Source of the DNA: Bacillus_AD sp047238185
GTDB lineage: Bacteria; Bacillota; Bacilli; Bacillales; DSM-1321
Length of the DNA stretch: 64,000 nucleotides
Assembly: GCF_047238185.1 (NCBI RefSeq)
Contig: NZ_JBDFMI010000001.1
Span: forward strand, 2,418,001 to 2,482,000
Direction of reading: 5' to 3'
Shown here: positions 51,492 to 59,983 of the stretch, piece by piece
How the letters are laid out: each line of letters opens with the position of its first letter
How positions within the stretch are numbered: position 1 is the first letter of the stretch
Notes under the pieces: generated by a model
The model's database searches: none
What the model was told of the DNA's origin: nothing
Seen by the model: the letters and a program-made list of their open reading frames with translations, nothing else
Program-made: the position numbers and the translations under genes

Positions 51492-52637
51492 ATGAACGTC
51501 AACCCACGTGTCAAACAAATTGAAATATCGGGAATCAGAAAATTTTCCAATATGGTGGCTCCGTTTAAAGAGGCTATCTCTTTAACGATTGGGCAGCCCG
51601 ATTTCCCTACTCCCTTACATATTAAAGAAGCGGCAAAAAAAGCGATAGATGAAGATTTTACGACATATACCCATAACGCAGGCTATTTGGAACTCAGAGA
51701 GGTAGCTGCTTCCTACGTTGAAAAATATGGCCTTACGTATGATCCTGAAGCAGAAATTATTGTCACAACCGGGGCAAGTGAAGCTATTGATGTTTCACTT
51801 AGAGCCATTCTATCCGAAGGGGATGAGGTCATCCTGCCAGGGCCTGTCTATCCGGGCTACGAACCGATTATCACTCTTTGCGGAGCAGTTCCTGTCCATG
51901 CAGATGTCACCAAGAACAGTTTCAAATTAACAGCAGACTTGATTAAAGGGCATATAACCCCAAAGACGAAATGTATCATTCTTCCTTACCCATCCAATCC
52001 AACAGGTGTGTCCCTAACAAAAAAAGAGCTTCAGCAAATTGCCGAGCTCATTAGAGGAAAGGATATTATCATTGTTGCTGATGAGATTTACAGTGAAATT
52101 GTATTTGACGCACCGCATACGAGCATCGCTTCTTTTTTGAAAGACCAGACGATTGTCATTAACGGATTATCCAAATCGCACAGTATGACCGGCTGGCGCA
52201 TCGGCTTTATCTTTGCGGAAGAACAGCTATGCGGTCAAATATTGAAGGTTCATCAATATAATGTATCATGTGCCTCGTCCATCTCGCAAAAAGCAGCAAT
52301 CCAAGCTTTGACTGCCGGGAAAAATGATGCCTTGCCGATGAAGGAAGAATACAGAAAGCGGCGTGATTATGTATATAGCCGGTTAATTTCAATGGATCTA
52401 GAAGTGGTGATGCCTGATGGAGCTTTTTACTTCTTCGTGAAAATCCCAGATGGATACAATAACTCCTTCGATTTTGCCCTTGAACTTGTCAAAGAGGGCC
52501 AAGTTGCAGTAGTTCCCGGAAGTGCGTTCTCCGAAAAGGGTGAAGGCTATTTCCGGCTAAGCTATGCCTATTCGATGGATGTCCTAAAAAAAGGGTTGGA
52601 CCGCATAGAGGGTTTCCTTTCAAGAAAGAGCCATTAA
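51492..52637 (+). CDS. patA: PatA, class I/II aminotransferase of the DAP branch
   Basis: PLP-dependent aminotransferase of 381 residues. PLP lysine K228 in NGLSKSHSMTGWRIGF, Asp/Tyr in VADEIYSEI, YPSNPTG near 166, and the C-terminal RLSYAYSMD arginine. B. subtilis PatA is assigned N-acetyl-LL-diaminopimelate aminotransferase, the step between DapH and DapL. Neighbours cheV as in B. subtilis. SD AAAGGAGG before the ATG. Its end overlaps the end of the convergent DUF669-like gene by four bases. Confidence 0.88.
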   Translation: MNVNPRVKQIEISGIRKFSNMVAPFKEAISLTIGQPDFPTPLHIKEAAKKAIDEDFTTYTHNAGYLELREVAASYVEKYGLTYDPEAEIIVTTGASEAIDVSLRAILSEGDEVILPGPVYPGYEPIITLCGAVPVHADVTKNSFKLTADLIKGHITPKTKCIILPYPSNPTGVSLTKKELQQIAELIRGKDIIIVADEIYSEIVFDAPHTSIASFLKDQTIVINGLSKSHSMTGWRIGFIFAEEQLCGQILKVHQYNVSCASSISQKAAIQALTAGKNDALPMKEEYRKRRDYVYSRLISMDLEVVMPDGAFYFFVKIPDGYNNSFDFALELVKEGQVAVVPGSAFSEKGEGYFRLSYAYSMDVLKKGLDRIEGFLSRKSH

Positions 52638-52999
52638 GACAGTTTTCGGAGGAATTTGATATCCCGGTAGCCTTCCTCCTTATTTGTAGTGGTAAGCTGG
52701 ATTTCCAATAAGCAGCCCACCAACGAGTGGATGATGGCTTCAAATTCCTGCGAATTGGCCGGCTTGCCATAGCCAAGATCTTTCAGTTCTCTCATCAGAA
52801 TGTGGAAGCCTGCATTATTTTCGATATGGCTGAATTTTAGTGGCAGTTGCCCTTGATCATTCGACATCAATCTCAGCTGCCACATAATCGGCTTTGCGCC
52901 ATGTATGGTCTGTTCACGGCTGAACCCCTCCACTTTGACAACATAACTTCCGTCCTGTAGCTCCTTGAATTTATCTTCCACATCATCAAACAAACCCAT
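52634..52999 (-). CDS. Small DUF669-like protein next to the SMC operon
   Basis: 121 residues: MGLFDDVEDKFKELQDGSYV, KVEGFSREQTIHGAKPIMWQ, LRLMSNDQGQLPLKFSHIEN and a C-terminal VGCLLEIQLTTTNKEE stretch. The pattern (acidic F..V...F..L.DG.Y start, beta-rich middle, LIG-type L-V-G-C-L end) resembles phage DUF669 proteins, found in phage recombination and single-strand DNA modules. That assignment is a resemblance by eye, not verified. It reads in the same direction as jetABC but is separated from it by a terminator, so it is a separate unit. SD AGAGGGG precedes the ATG. Confidence 0.55.
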   Translation of the reverse strand: MGLFDDVEDKFKELQDGSYVVKVEGFSREQTIHGAKPIMWQLRLMSNDQGQLPLKFSHIENNAGFHILMRELKDLGYGKPANSQEFEAIIHSLVGCLLEIQLTTTNKEEGYRDIKFLRKLS

Positions 53000-53024
53000 G
53001 CCCCTCTCCCCTATCCATTTTTCA

Positions 53025-53058
53025 CCATTATATGAAAGTCAGCGCCATTTTATGAAAG
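53025..53058. repeat. Tandem direct repeat overlapping the DUF669-like promoter
   Basis: CCATTATATGAAAG and CCATTTTATGAAAG (13 of 14 identical) are spaced exactly 20 bp apart, two helical turns. On the minus strand the first copy contains the TATAAT of the likely -10 box, about 30 bases before the start codon. A repressor or activator site is plausible. Confidence 0.55.
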
Positions 53059-53060
53059 GA

Positions 53061-53083
53061 AAAACCGGAGCAGCTAGCTCCGG
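53061..53083 (-). terminator. Terminator of the jetABC-like operon
   Basis: CCGGAGC / GCTCCGG with a 5-base loop, then TTTTTCC on the minus strand, ten bases after jetC. Confidence 0.85.
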
Positions 53084-53092
53084 CCTTTTGAA

Positions 53093-56000
53093 TTATATAT
53101 GATGTGAATGGATACGGAACATCGGAACAACTGTGTCTTGGATCATATCCTTTCCATTAACCCGTTTGAAATCCAGTTTATAAAACACATCGAATCTTTG
53201 GCTGATATCCGTCTTAACCAGTTCTGGAGGTGTGACAACTATCAACTGGAACCGAAGCTTTTGGGCCACTGTAAAAATCGGATCAAGAACATGGGTCGAA
53301 GCGGCTTGGCCAAATGGATTGTCGCACAACAAAGTCACCCAGTTGCGGTCCGTCTCATTCTTCACTGATAGAAGCATCATCATCATAACCATACGCGCTG
53401 ATAACTTCTGCCCGCCGCTTCCATCCGATTTCGTTTTAGATCCCTGATTGATGGTTTTCCACGTGGAGTAATGCTCTTTGCTTGGCGCCTTATACATGAA
53501 CGCATTATCGGTCCGCATATTATAAACCAATAGTTCAGGATAACGATTCCGCAATGCAACGAACAATATTTTTTCATCTGCCACGAGCTTCTTGATTTCT
53601 AGCATCATCTCTTTATTCAACACATCGATTGATTCAAATTGAGATACGATCCGTTCTATGGAGAATACGAAATGCTGTTTCAGCAGCTCCTCAACATCTT
53701 CCGCTTTCTTCGGCAATATATCTTCCTTGAATTTGACCAAGGGGAACGTATGGCCAGATTCATTCTTGAATTTCATTTTCGCGACCATCGACCTTATAGA
53801 GTCTGCAATCTTCATGACCTTCATGGATGCACGGACTGCCCAAATTTCCTGCGCCTTCATTGCACGTTCTTTATCCTTCTCCAATTGTTCCAGCCCGCTT
53901 GCCGAAAATCTCTTCATACCGATGATGACAATCAGTATGTTCTTATACTGCCGGAGATTCATCAGATTGAGGGAAGCAAGCCATTCTTTTTTTAATCGGC
54001 TTTCCCAGTTCTTTTCCTCAATCGTCCTTTTTAGAAGTTTATGGGTCTTTTCGACATGCAGATGGGCGGCATCCATTGCTTCTTTCTTATTTTTTTGGAT
54101 GGATATCCATTCATCCACACATTTTTTCGCATGTTTGCGGACAGCATCCTTATGCTCTGGCAGGCATAGTGATGCTGTATCTTCAAGTATTGCTGCCATC
54201 GTATCCGTATTGCTTTCAAAAGACCTGATCCGCTCTTTTGCTTCTTCTTGAAGAGCGGTGGCAGCTTTCAGCTCGGCCTTATTCTCCAGCATTTCCTGCT
54301 GAATCTGCATTTCTTTATTTTCAAGATTTACATCTTCCCACAACTCGGCTTCTTTGCCATGCTTTTTGACCTTTTTCTCAGCTTTCTCCAACTGAGGGGC
54401 CAAAGCGGCCATTGTTCCGTCAGCTGTTTTCATACAGTCACTTTGCTCGCGCTCCGCCTTTTCGCAGAGTACCACCTCATTTTTGATGCTTTCCAACTTT
54501 CTTTCCAGTACAAGCACCGGCTCAGCAGGCACTTCAGCCGATTTCCAGTGATTCGTGCGATCGGCCATTTTTTGCTCCTGCTTCAATTTTGTTTCTTGTA
54601 TATGTTCCAATTGGGCTTGTACCACTTTGAGTTCCTGGACCCGCTCTTCCTTCGATTTCTCCAATTGTTCCATTTCCTGGATAAGCACCATCAACTCATC
54701 TAATATATGGATGGAAAGAAGCGGTTCAACATCAGACTCTTCCACATCCACATCGAAATTGGGGTATACACGCTCATCTACAAAGGGGATAAGGCGCTTG
54801 ATTTTATGTTCCAGTTCCAGTTTCCACGTCAAATACGTACTTTGCCAACTGTCTTTAGCTTGAAACACATCATTTTGCTGTTTAATGATCGTCTCCTGGT
54901 CTTTCAACAGCTGCAATTTCCGTTCTTCCTGATTCTTAACGGTTTGTTTTCTTTCCTGTTGCCTAGCCAATTCAGCTTCGTACGTTTCTAGTGTTTGTAT
55001 ATTTTTTTGCAAAATGGCCATACTGCTTGTCAGTGCGCTGATTGATTCTGCAAGTTCTCGTTGGCGTGCTTCTTCTTCTTCCTGCTTCTTTTTCTTCAAT
55101 TGCAGAGAATGGATTGTTTTTTCCAGTTCTTGCTCACTTGCCGACAAATTGTCTTCTATTTCAGATGAAAAGATCGAGTCATTCAGCTTATCTAGTTCCC
55201 TCCACATTTTCTCTATGCTGTTTTGGGTTTTGCCGAGTTCTTTTATCACATCTGCTTGTTTATTCACATTTTCTGCAAGTGTATTTTTCCATTCGCTAAA
55301 TTTCCCATGTTCCAGAATAAGCTGTTGTTCATCGGAACGGAGAACCCAAAGATCATCGGTTGGGCTGCTTTGTAAAGTTTCCGCTGTAAACAAGGCGACT
55401 GGGCTCCGTAAAAGCATAGGATCCATTTGTCTATCCTGCCATTCAGCATGAAGCTGTCCATCGACGACAAGCCCATATGCCAATAAAGGAAATTGGGAAA
55501 GGCAGTTGGCTCTATTCTCTTCCGAAAGAGAAAGAAGATATTCAGTGCCATAAAAAACATCTGAATCTGTTTGTGCCGATAACCATTCCTTCAACCACTT
55601 CACATCTTTATTCGGTATCCAGAAATCACCGTCATTCAAGGATTGATCCAATTGCGACTCCCAAAGTCCCCGTTTATTTTTTTCTTGCTTCATAGCAAGG
55701 TCTTCAAGCAATTCATCCAGTTCAGACATATATTGCGCCAATGAAGATTTGGACATTGGTCCGATTTCTCTCTTTAAGATTGAATAAAGCCCAGCACTTA
55801 TTTTTTGTTCACGTTCCGTCTGCCTTTGGAGTTCTTCCTTGATGTGATGGATTTTTTTCTTCATTTCTTCAATGGATTGGCCGAGTTTTCCTATTTCAGT
55901 CGCTAAAATACTTTGCTTATGTTGGCTTTCCTTCTCTTCAGCCATTCTCATTTCCTTTTGTTCTTCGGCGTCGACCATTTTCTGCCGAAATTCGGTTATA

Positions 56001-57547
56001 ACCTCCGGTAAAGCATATGCAACTTTATCGCCGAATTCATGAAGCACACGTTCTTTTAACCCTTCAAATTCTTGGATATCTTGTTCCAGCTGCAGCAATG
56101 ATACCTTCAATTGTTCAACTTCCGATACCTTCTGTTGGAAGGTACGGTTGTATTCTTTTCCTTTCGAATGCAAATATTTCTTATATCCGTCAAATCGATC
56201 GATTTCCTCTTGCATCATTCCGCATGATTCGTTCCATACACCTTCAGCTTGGGCTTTCAACTGGTCCATGCGGTCATTTACTTCTGTCAGTTGATCGCTC
56301 TGCTCCAATGCTTCTTTTTGCCGAAGTAAGTTCTTTACTTTATTCTCAAGCTCTTCCCATTCTTTCACAGCGATGAGCAGCTTCTGTTCCTCTTCTTTCT
56401 CTCGCAGCTCTTCCAATTTCACTAAAATGTTCGCATGTTTTTCTTTATAGCTTTCTATCTTTAATTGAAGTTCCTTTTTATCGCTATGCAGTTTGGCAAA
56501 TTCAATATTATCTTTTTGGAATCGTAAGTCATCAGCTGTATTTTCAAGAAGGGCAACTTTTTTTTCAATTTCCTTTAATCCGTTTTGATCCTCTTCAATA
56601 GCAAATTCTAGGGCACCTAGAATTTGCCTTCCCTGTTGGATATGCTCCTCCAACTGGTCTTCATGCTCGATCGCCTGTTCTATGCTTTGCTGAAATGGCA
56701 AAATAAGTTCGAGAAATTCCAAATGCGCCTCTTCCCGTTTAAGAAGAATCGGCAAGTCCTTGGCAATGCTCGCTTGATTCTTAAATATGTCAACGAGGTC
56801 ATCATGGGGTAAATCATGTTTATTGATCACTTGGCTTACAGTCGGGACAATCTTTTTCTTGAATAGAGCATAATCGTCTTCTGCACCTTCGAAATATTTG
56901 CCGACTCCGCCTTCGCTTAAATTAATATCCTTTATAATATCCCAGTCCTTACGGTTAATTCCATATGTAGCCATTAATTTATAGTGTTCGGAAGGTTTCT
57001 TATAAATATGGTAATCCTGCCATTGCAGAAAATCCCCTATTACTTCTTCTGCGGAAAGAGCCTGTCCATCTTTAAACAATGGGATATCAGCCAAATTTAC
57101 ACCTTCACCCGGCCCAAATTCCTTTGCATAAAAATGAAAAATAGGTGATATGGTTTCTTCCTTGAGGCTTTCTTCGCCTTCATCGCCTTCTCTCATTTTG
57201 ACCGTTTTGGCAGCACTGAATATGCCTCCCGAGATCAGATGCCTATTGTCTCCTCCATCCAACTCCCACTCAATCGCCACATGGAACGTATAGGGTACAA
57301 ATTGTTCCTGTTTATTGTAAAAAAACTGCTGGTAATGCCTGTTGTTTTCTTCCCCCCATGTAGTCCCCGGCTTTAGGACTTGGAAAATAGTCTGCAGCAG
57401 AACTCCTTTTCCACCGCCATTCATAAGGGCGATAAGTCCATTTGTAGCTTCTTCATCGTTATTAAAATCGAAAATAGTATTTCCATATTGCTTTTGCATA
57501 CCATCGTATTTGAGGCCGGCAATTCGTATTCGATAAATTTTAGGCAT
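53093..57547 (-). CDS. JetC/MukB-like SMC ATPase of a Wadjet-type complex
   Basis: 1,484-residue SMC-like ATPase from the ATG at 57547 (GGTGG six bases upstream; homologs begin MPKIYRIRI). The N-terminal head has Walker A ALMNGGGKGVLLQ with Lys47 followed by Gly48 where Ser/Thr is expected. Two long coiled-coil arms (about 280-560 and 740-1190) flank a hinge-like middle. The C-terminal head has the signature DGSGGQKLSARM near 1375 and Walker B VTLLCDNPFGQAAST near 1405, where Asn follows the Asp. Known: Wadjet JetABC extrudes DNA loops and JetD cuts small circular DNA; MksBEF and MukBEF are related condensins. No JetD here. Confidence 0.82.
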   Translation of the reverse strand: MPKIYRIRIAGLKYDGMQKQYGNTIFDFNNDEEATNGLIALMNGGGKGVLLQTIFQVLKPGTTWGEENNRHYQQFFYNKQEQFVPYTFHVAIEWELDGGDNRHLISGGIFSAAKTVKMREGDEGEESLKEETISPIFHFYAKEFGPGEGVNLADIPLFKDGQALSAEEVIGDFLQWQDYHIYKKPSEHYKLMATYGINRKDWDIIKDINLSEGGVGKYFEGAEDDYALFKKKIVPTVSQVINKHDLPHDDLVDIFKNQASIAKDLPILLKREEAHLEFLELILPFQQSIEQAIEHEDQLEEHIQQGRQILGALEFAIEEDQNGLKEIEKKVALLENTADDLRFQKDNIEFAKLHSDKKELQLKIESYKEKHANILVKLEELREKEEEQKLLIAVKEWEELENKVKNLLRQKEALEQSDQLTEVNDRMDQLKAQAEGVWNESCGMMQEEIDRFDGYKKYLHSKGKEYNRTFQQKVSEVEQLKVSLLQLEQDIQEFEGLKERVLHEFGDKVAYALPEVITEFRQKMVDAEEQKEMRMAEEKESQHKQSILATEIGKLGQSIEEMKKKIHHIKEELQRQTEREQKISAGLYSILKREIGPMSKSSLAQYMSELDELLEDLAMKQEKNKRGLWESQLDQSLNDGDFWIPNKDVKWLKEWLSAQTDSDVFYGTEYLLSLSEENRANCLSQFPLLAYGLVVDGQLHAEWQDRQMDPMLLRSPVALFTAETLQSSPTDDLWVLRSDEQQLILEHGKFSEWKNTLAENVNKQADVIKELGKTQNSIEKMWRELDKLNDSIFSSEIEDNLSASEQELEKTIHSLQLKKKKQEEEEARQRELAESISALTSSMAILQKNIQTLETYEAELARQQERKQTVKNQEERKLQLLKDQETIIKQQNDVFQAKDSWQSTYLTWKLELEHKIKRLIPFVDERVYPNFDVDVEESDVEPLLSIHILDELMVLIQEMEQLEKSKEERVQELKVVQAQLEHIQETKLKQEQKMADRTNHWKSAEVPAEPVLVLERKLESIKNEVVLCEKAEREQSDCMKTADGTMAALAPQLEKAEKKVKKHGKEAELWEDVNLENKEMQIQQEMLENKAELKAATALQEEAKERIRSFESNTDTMAAILEDTASLCLPEHKDAVRKHAKKCVDEWISIQKNKKEAMDAAHLHVEKTHKLLKRTIEEKNWESRLKKEWLASLNLMNLRQYKNILIVIIGMKRFSASGLEQLEKDKERAMKAQEIWAVRASMKVMKIADSIRSMVAKMKFKNESGHTFPLVKFKEDILPKKAEDVEELLKQHFVFSIERIVSQFESIDVLNKEMMLEIKKLVADEKILFVALRNRYPELLVYNMRTDNAFMYKAPSKEHYSTWKTINQGSKTKSDGSGGQKLSARMVMMMMLLSVKNETDRNWVTLLCDNPFGQAASTHVLDPIFTVAQKLRFQLIVVTPPELVKTDISQRFDVFYKLDFKRVNGKDMIQDTVVPMFRIHSHHI

Positions 57548-58274
57548 CTTGATCCACCTCAATTTCCATAAAACGTTTCATTTCTTCGTATCGTTCATAA
57601 TCATGGTATAAAAATTCAATCCGTTCAAACAGCTCCGGCTTTGGCATAGCCTTTGGAATGTCATATCGGTCCAATACGACCGCTAGGCCTTCATTCTCCA
57701 ATAAGGTCATTGCGTTTTTAATAAGCCCAATCCTCGACCGTTTATTGCCTTTTTTATAATCGAATTGCTGGTGATCAGTCACTTCCATATTCATCCATGT
57801 TTCGTAAGCATCTTTCATGTCGATTCTTTCTTCAAGTCCATATTTGGGATTTTCCTTTAAAAGCGCGCCCCATTTCTGCATTAAGTCATGGACACCCCTT
57901 TCAAGTGAATAAAAGGATACCCCTTCCCGCTCTGACCCAATCCTTGTTGCACGATTTCGGTCGACGATAGAGAGAAAACTCATGATAATAATGGAAATCA
58001 AATGAAAATACTTTTTATTTTCAATGCTTTTATGTTTCTCTTTTAGCTGGGTAAAATTAGTCGCAAACAGGGAGCCTGTCGCCTGTGTGACAATATGTAC
58101 CCTTTTTGGTGTTTCAATTATTTGCGTCCCTGATTCATCCGCCAGAACAGCCACCAGATGGCGTATATTCGGTTCAAAATACTGTTCATATAATTCATCG
58201 TTATCACTTATCACCTTATCCTTCAATAGGGTGAAATACACATGGGAAGCGCGTTTGATCGCATCAATATCCAA
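57540..58274 (-). CDS. JetB/MksE-like small subunit of the SMC complex
   Basis: About 244 residues. The longest frame starts at a TTG (58283) one base after the SD, too close to work; the TTG at 58274 has AAGGAG ten bases upstream and is preferred. Predicted winged-helix-type protein (HVYFTLLKDKVISDNDELYE, RNRATRIGSEREGVSFYSLE). DUF6063-type in my recollection. Overlaps jetC by eight bases, so production is likely coupled. Matches the KITE (MukE/MksE/JetB) position in such operons. Confidence 0.72.
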   Translation of the reverse strand: MDIDAIKRASHVYFTLLKDKVISDNDELYEQYFEPNIRHLVAVLADESGTQIIETPKRVHIVTQATGSLFATNFTQLKEKHKSIENKKYFHLISIIIMSFLSIVDRNRATRIGSEREGVSFYSLERGVHDLMQKWGALLKENPKYGLEERIDMKDAYETWMNMEVTDHQQFDYKKGNKRSRIGLIKNAMTLLENEGLAVVLDRYDIPKAMPKPELFERIEFLYHDYERYEEMKRFMEIEVDQDA

Positions 58275-58275
58275 A

Positions 58276-59781
58276 TTATCCAATCTCCTTTATACATAAC
58301 TTAAACGGGGAAATTTTAGTATTATACCATTTGAAAACAGGCATATGCTGATCCACTTCGGTATAAATCTCTTTGCCTTCAAAATAGCTGAATTCCGGAT
58401 GGGCATCCATCAATTTATTGATGAGTATCTCCCGTTCATCATGCAAAAGAGCTTCTTCCTTTCCCAAAACATGGATGGACAAAGGCTTTCGGTCAAACAT
58501 CATCCACATATCCAATGTTTCACTTTCCTCAAACCATTGATCCTGGGCTTCCATAGGCAGATCAGCTAAGGAAGCAAGTGAAAACTCGCCAAATTCTTTC
58601 AGATAATCAAACACATAGGTCCAAGCCCCGACGATTGAATCCCAATCTGTCATTTTTCTTGGAACTTCATCATCTTCATCCATCTCTTCGCCTTCCAACA
58701 TGGTTATGTCTTCAATGACGTCATATTCTTGTTCTCCCCAAATCCAATCCAGAGGGAGAATGAATTCATTTTTGGGTGCAAACAGCGGCCCGATGATCCG
58801 ATCGATCACTTCAAAATCCTCTACGCCTTTCGTCATCAGCCAATCTTCATAATAATTCTCTTTAAAGGTGATAAATGAACTTTCCCAAAATAACGAAGGC
58901 CTCTCCACCTTCAATCTCAATTCAATGGAAATATTCTCTATGACCAATTTCGCAAAATGGTCATGCATCTGTCTTGCCTGTTCAAACCGATCCTGCAACA
59001 AAAACAGCTCAGTTTTCATAGTTCCATATTCCTGCTTATTTTTCGCCCGTTCAAGCAGAGTCATTATTGTGTGGAAATGTTTCTTCTCTTCATCAAATTG
59101 TGATTCTATAGCCTCTTTATGTTCTTCCCGCTGGCGTTCCTGCTCCAGGACAAGTATTTTCGGATTCTCTTTCATTTCTTTCTGGAATGCCTGCTCCGCC
59201 TTAATTAACCGTTTAACGCGGGATACCAAATGATCCAAATTATCAGTAGCTTTTTTGAAATTGCCGTTTTTAATCAACTGCATACTATACAGTTGCTCAA
59301 TACTGATTGAAAACTCTTCTGCCATTTCCCGGCTCATAAAAATCATTTCTTGGGCTACATCTGTCAATTTATAGACTGTCCGCTGGCCCTTTTCCAGGTC
59401 CGTGTGCAAATCATCCATCGTCACATAGCGGTACGTCTGCATCTCCCAGCTTTCAGTCACTTCATTAAAGTACTCCGCCTCAAAAGGCTTCATTTCTTCT
59501 TCTTTTCCTTTATAAAAAAGTCCGCTTGTCAATCTGTCCAATGTTTTTGGGTCAGCAGAAAGCTTCATGGAAGCCACTACCTCCTGGACAATCAATCTTA
59601 TATCCGACTTTTGCCGATTCTGGTCATCATTCAATTCCCGATAAAAGATTTCCAAAAGGACTTGCATCAATATTGCTTGGACTTTGGGCTTCAATTCCCC
59701 TACTTCCATACCTGTACCTAATTGAAAAAGAGGATTCAGCCTTTTCATTCTTTGCGAAAAACCATCCAATGTCGCTTTCAT
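58276..59781 (-). CDS. JetA/MksF-like kleisin subunit
   Basis: 501 residues. The N-terminal part (PLFQLGTGMEVGELKPKVQA) is winged-helix-like, followed by a helical segment (LTDVAQEMIFMSREMAEEFS) and a long central coiled coil. The C-terminal half has an acidic loop (GEEMDEDDEVP) and ends in a conserved-looking FKWYNTKISPFKL. In my recollection the JetA type in Firmicutes is DUF5716. First gene of the operon, start with GAGGG six bases upstream of the ATG. Confidence 0.75.
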   Translation of the reverse strand: MKATLDGFSQRMKRLNPLFQLGTGMEVGELKPKVQAILMQVLLEIFYRELNDDQNRQKSDIRLIVQEVVASMKLSADPKTLDRLTSGLFYKGKEEEMKPFEAEYFNEVTESWEMQTYRYVTMDDLHTDLEKGQRTVYKLTDVAQEMIFMSREMAEEFSISIEQLYSMQLIKNGNFKKATDNLDHLVSRVKRLIKAEQAFQKEMKENPKILVLEQERQREEHKEAIESQFDEEKKHFHTIMTLLERAKNKQEYGTMKTELFLLQDRFEQARQMHDHFAKLVIENISIELRLKVERPSLFWESSFITFKENYYEDWLMTKGVEDFEVIDRIIGPLFAPKNEFILPLDWIWGEQEYDVIEDITMLEGEEMDEDDEVPRKMTDWDSIVGAWTYVFDYLKEFGEFSLASLADLPMEAQDQWFEESETLDMWMMFDRKPLSIHVLGKEEALLHDEREILINKLMDAHPEFSYFEGKEIYTEVDQHMPVFKWYNTKISPFKLCIKEIG

Positions 59782-59871
59782 ATCAAACCCTCTTCCATAT
59801 TTGCACTCTTCTTAATAAACTCTATGATTCTATGTATATACATGGCTTAAAACCCATCGTGTCGCCTACCG

Positions 59872-59880
59872 ATTATATCA
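59872..59880 (-). promoter_or_regulatory. Extended -10 promoter of jetABC
   Basis: TGATATAAT on the minus strand, an extended -10, about 90 bases upstream of the jetA ATG. -35 (TGTTCA) is weak. Confidence 0.45.
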
Positions 59881-59941
59881 AAGCTACTACTGGATGAACA
59901 CCGGATTCTGGATGCAATGTGTTTTGGTTTTTTATCCCAAC

Positions 59942-59971
59942 AAAAAAGAAGCGCTCAAAGGCGCCCCTTTT
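59942..59971 (-). terminator. Probable terminator of ykwC
   Basis: GCGC / GCGC with a 6-base loop and flanking A and T tracts, 13 bp after the ykwC stop. Confidence 0.55.
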
Positions 59972-59983
59972 ATTACTTTCAGG

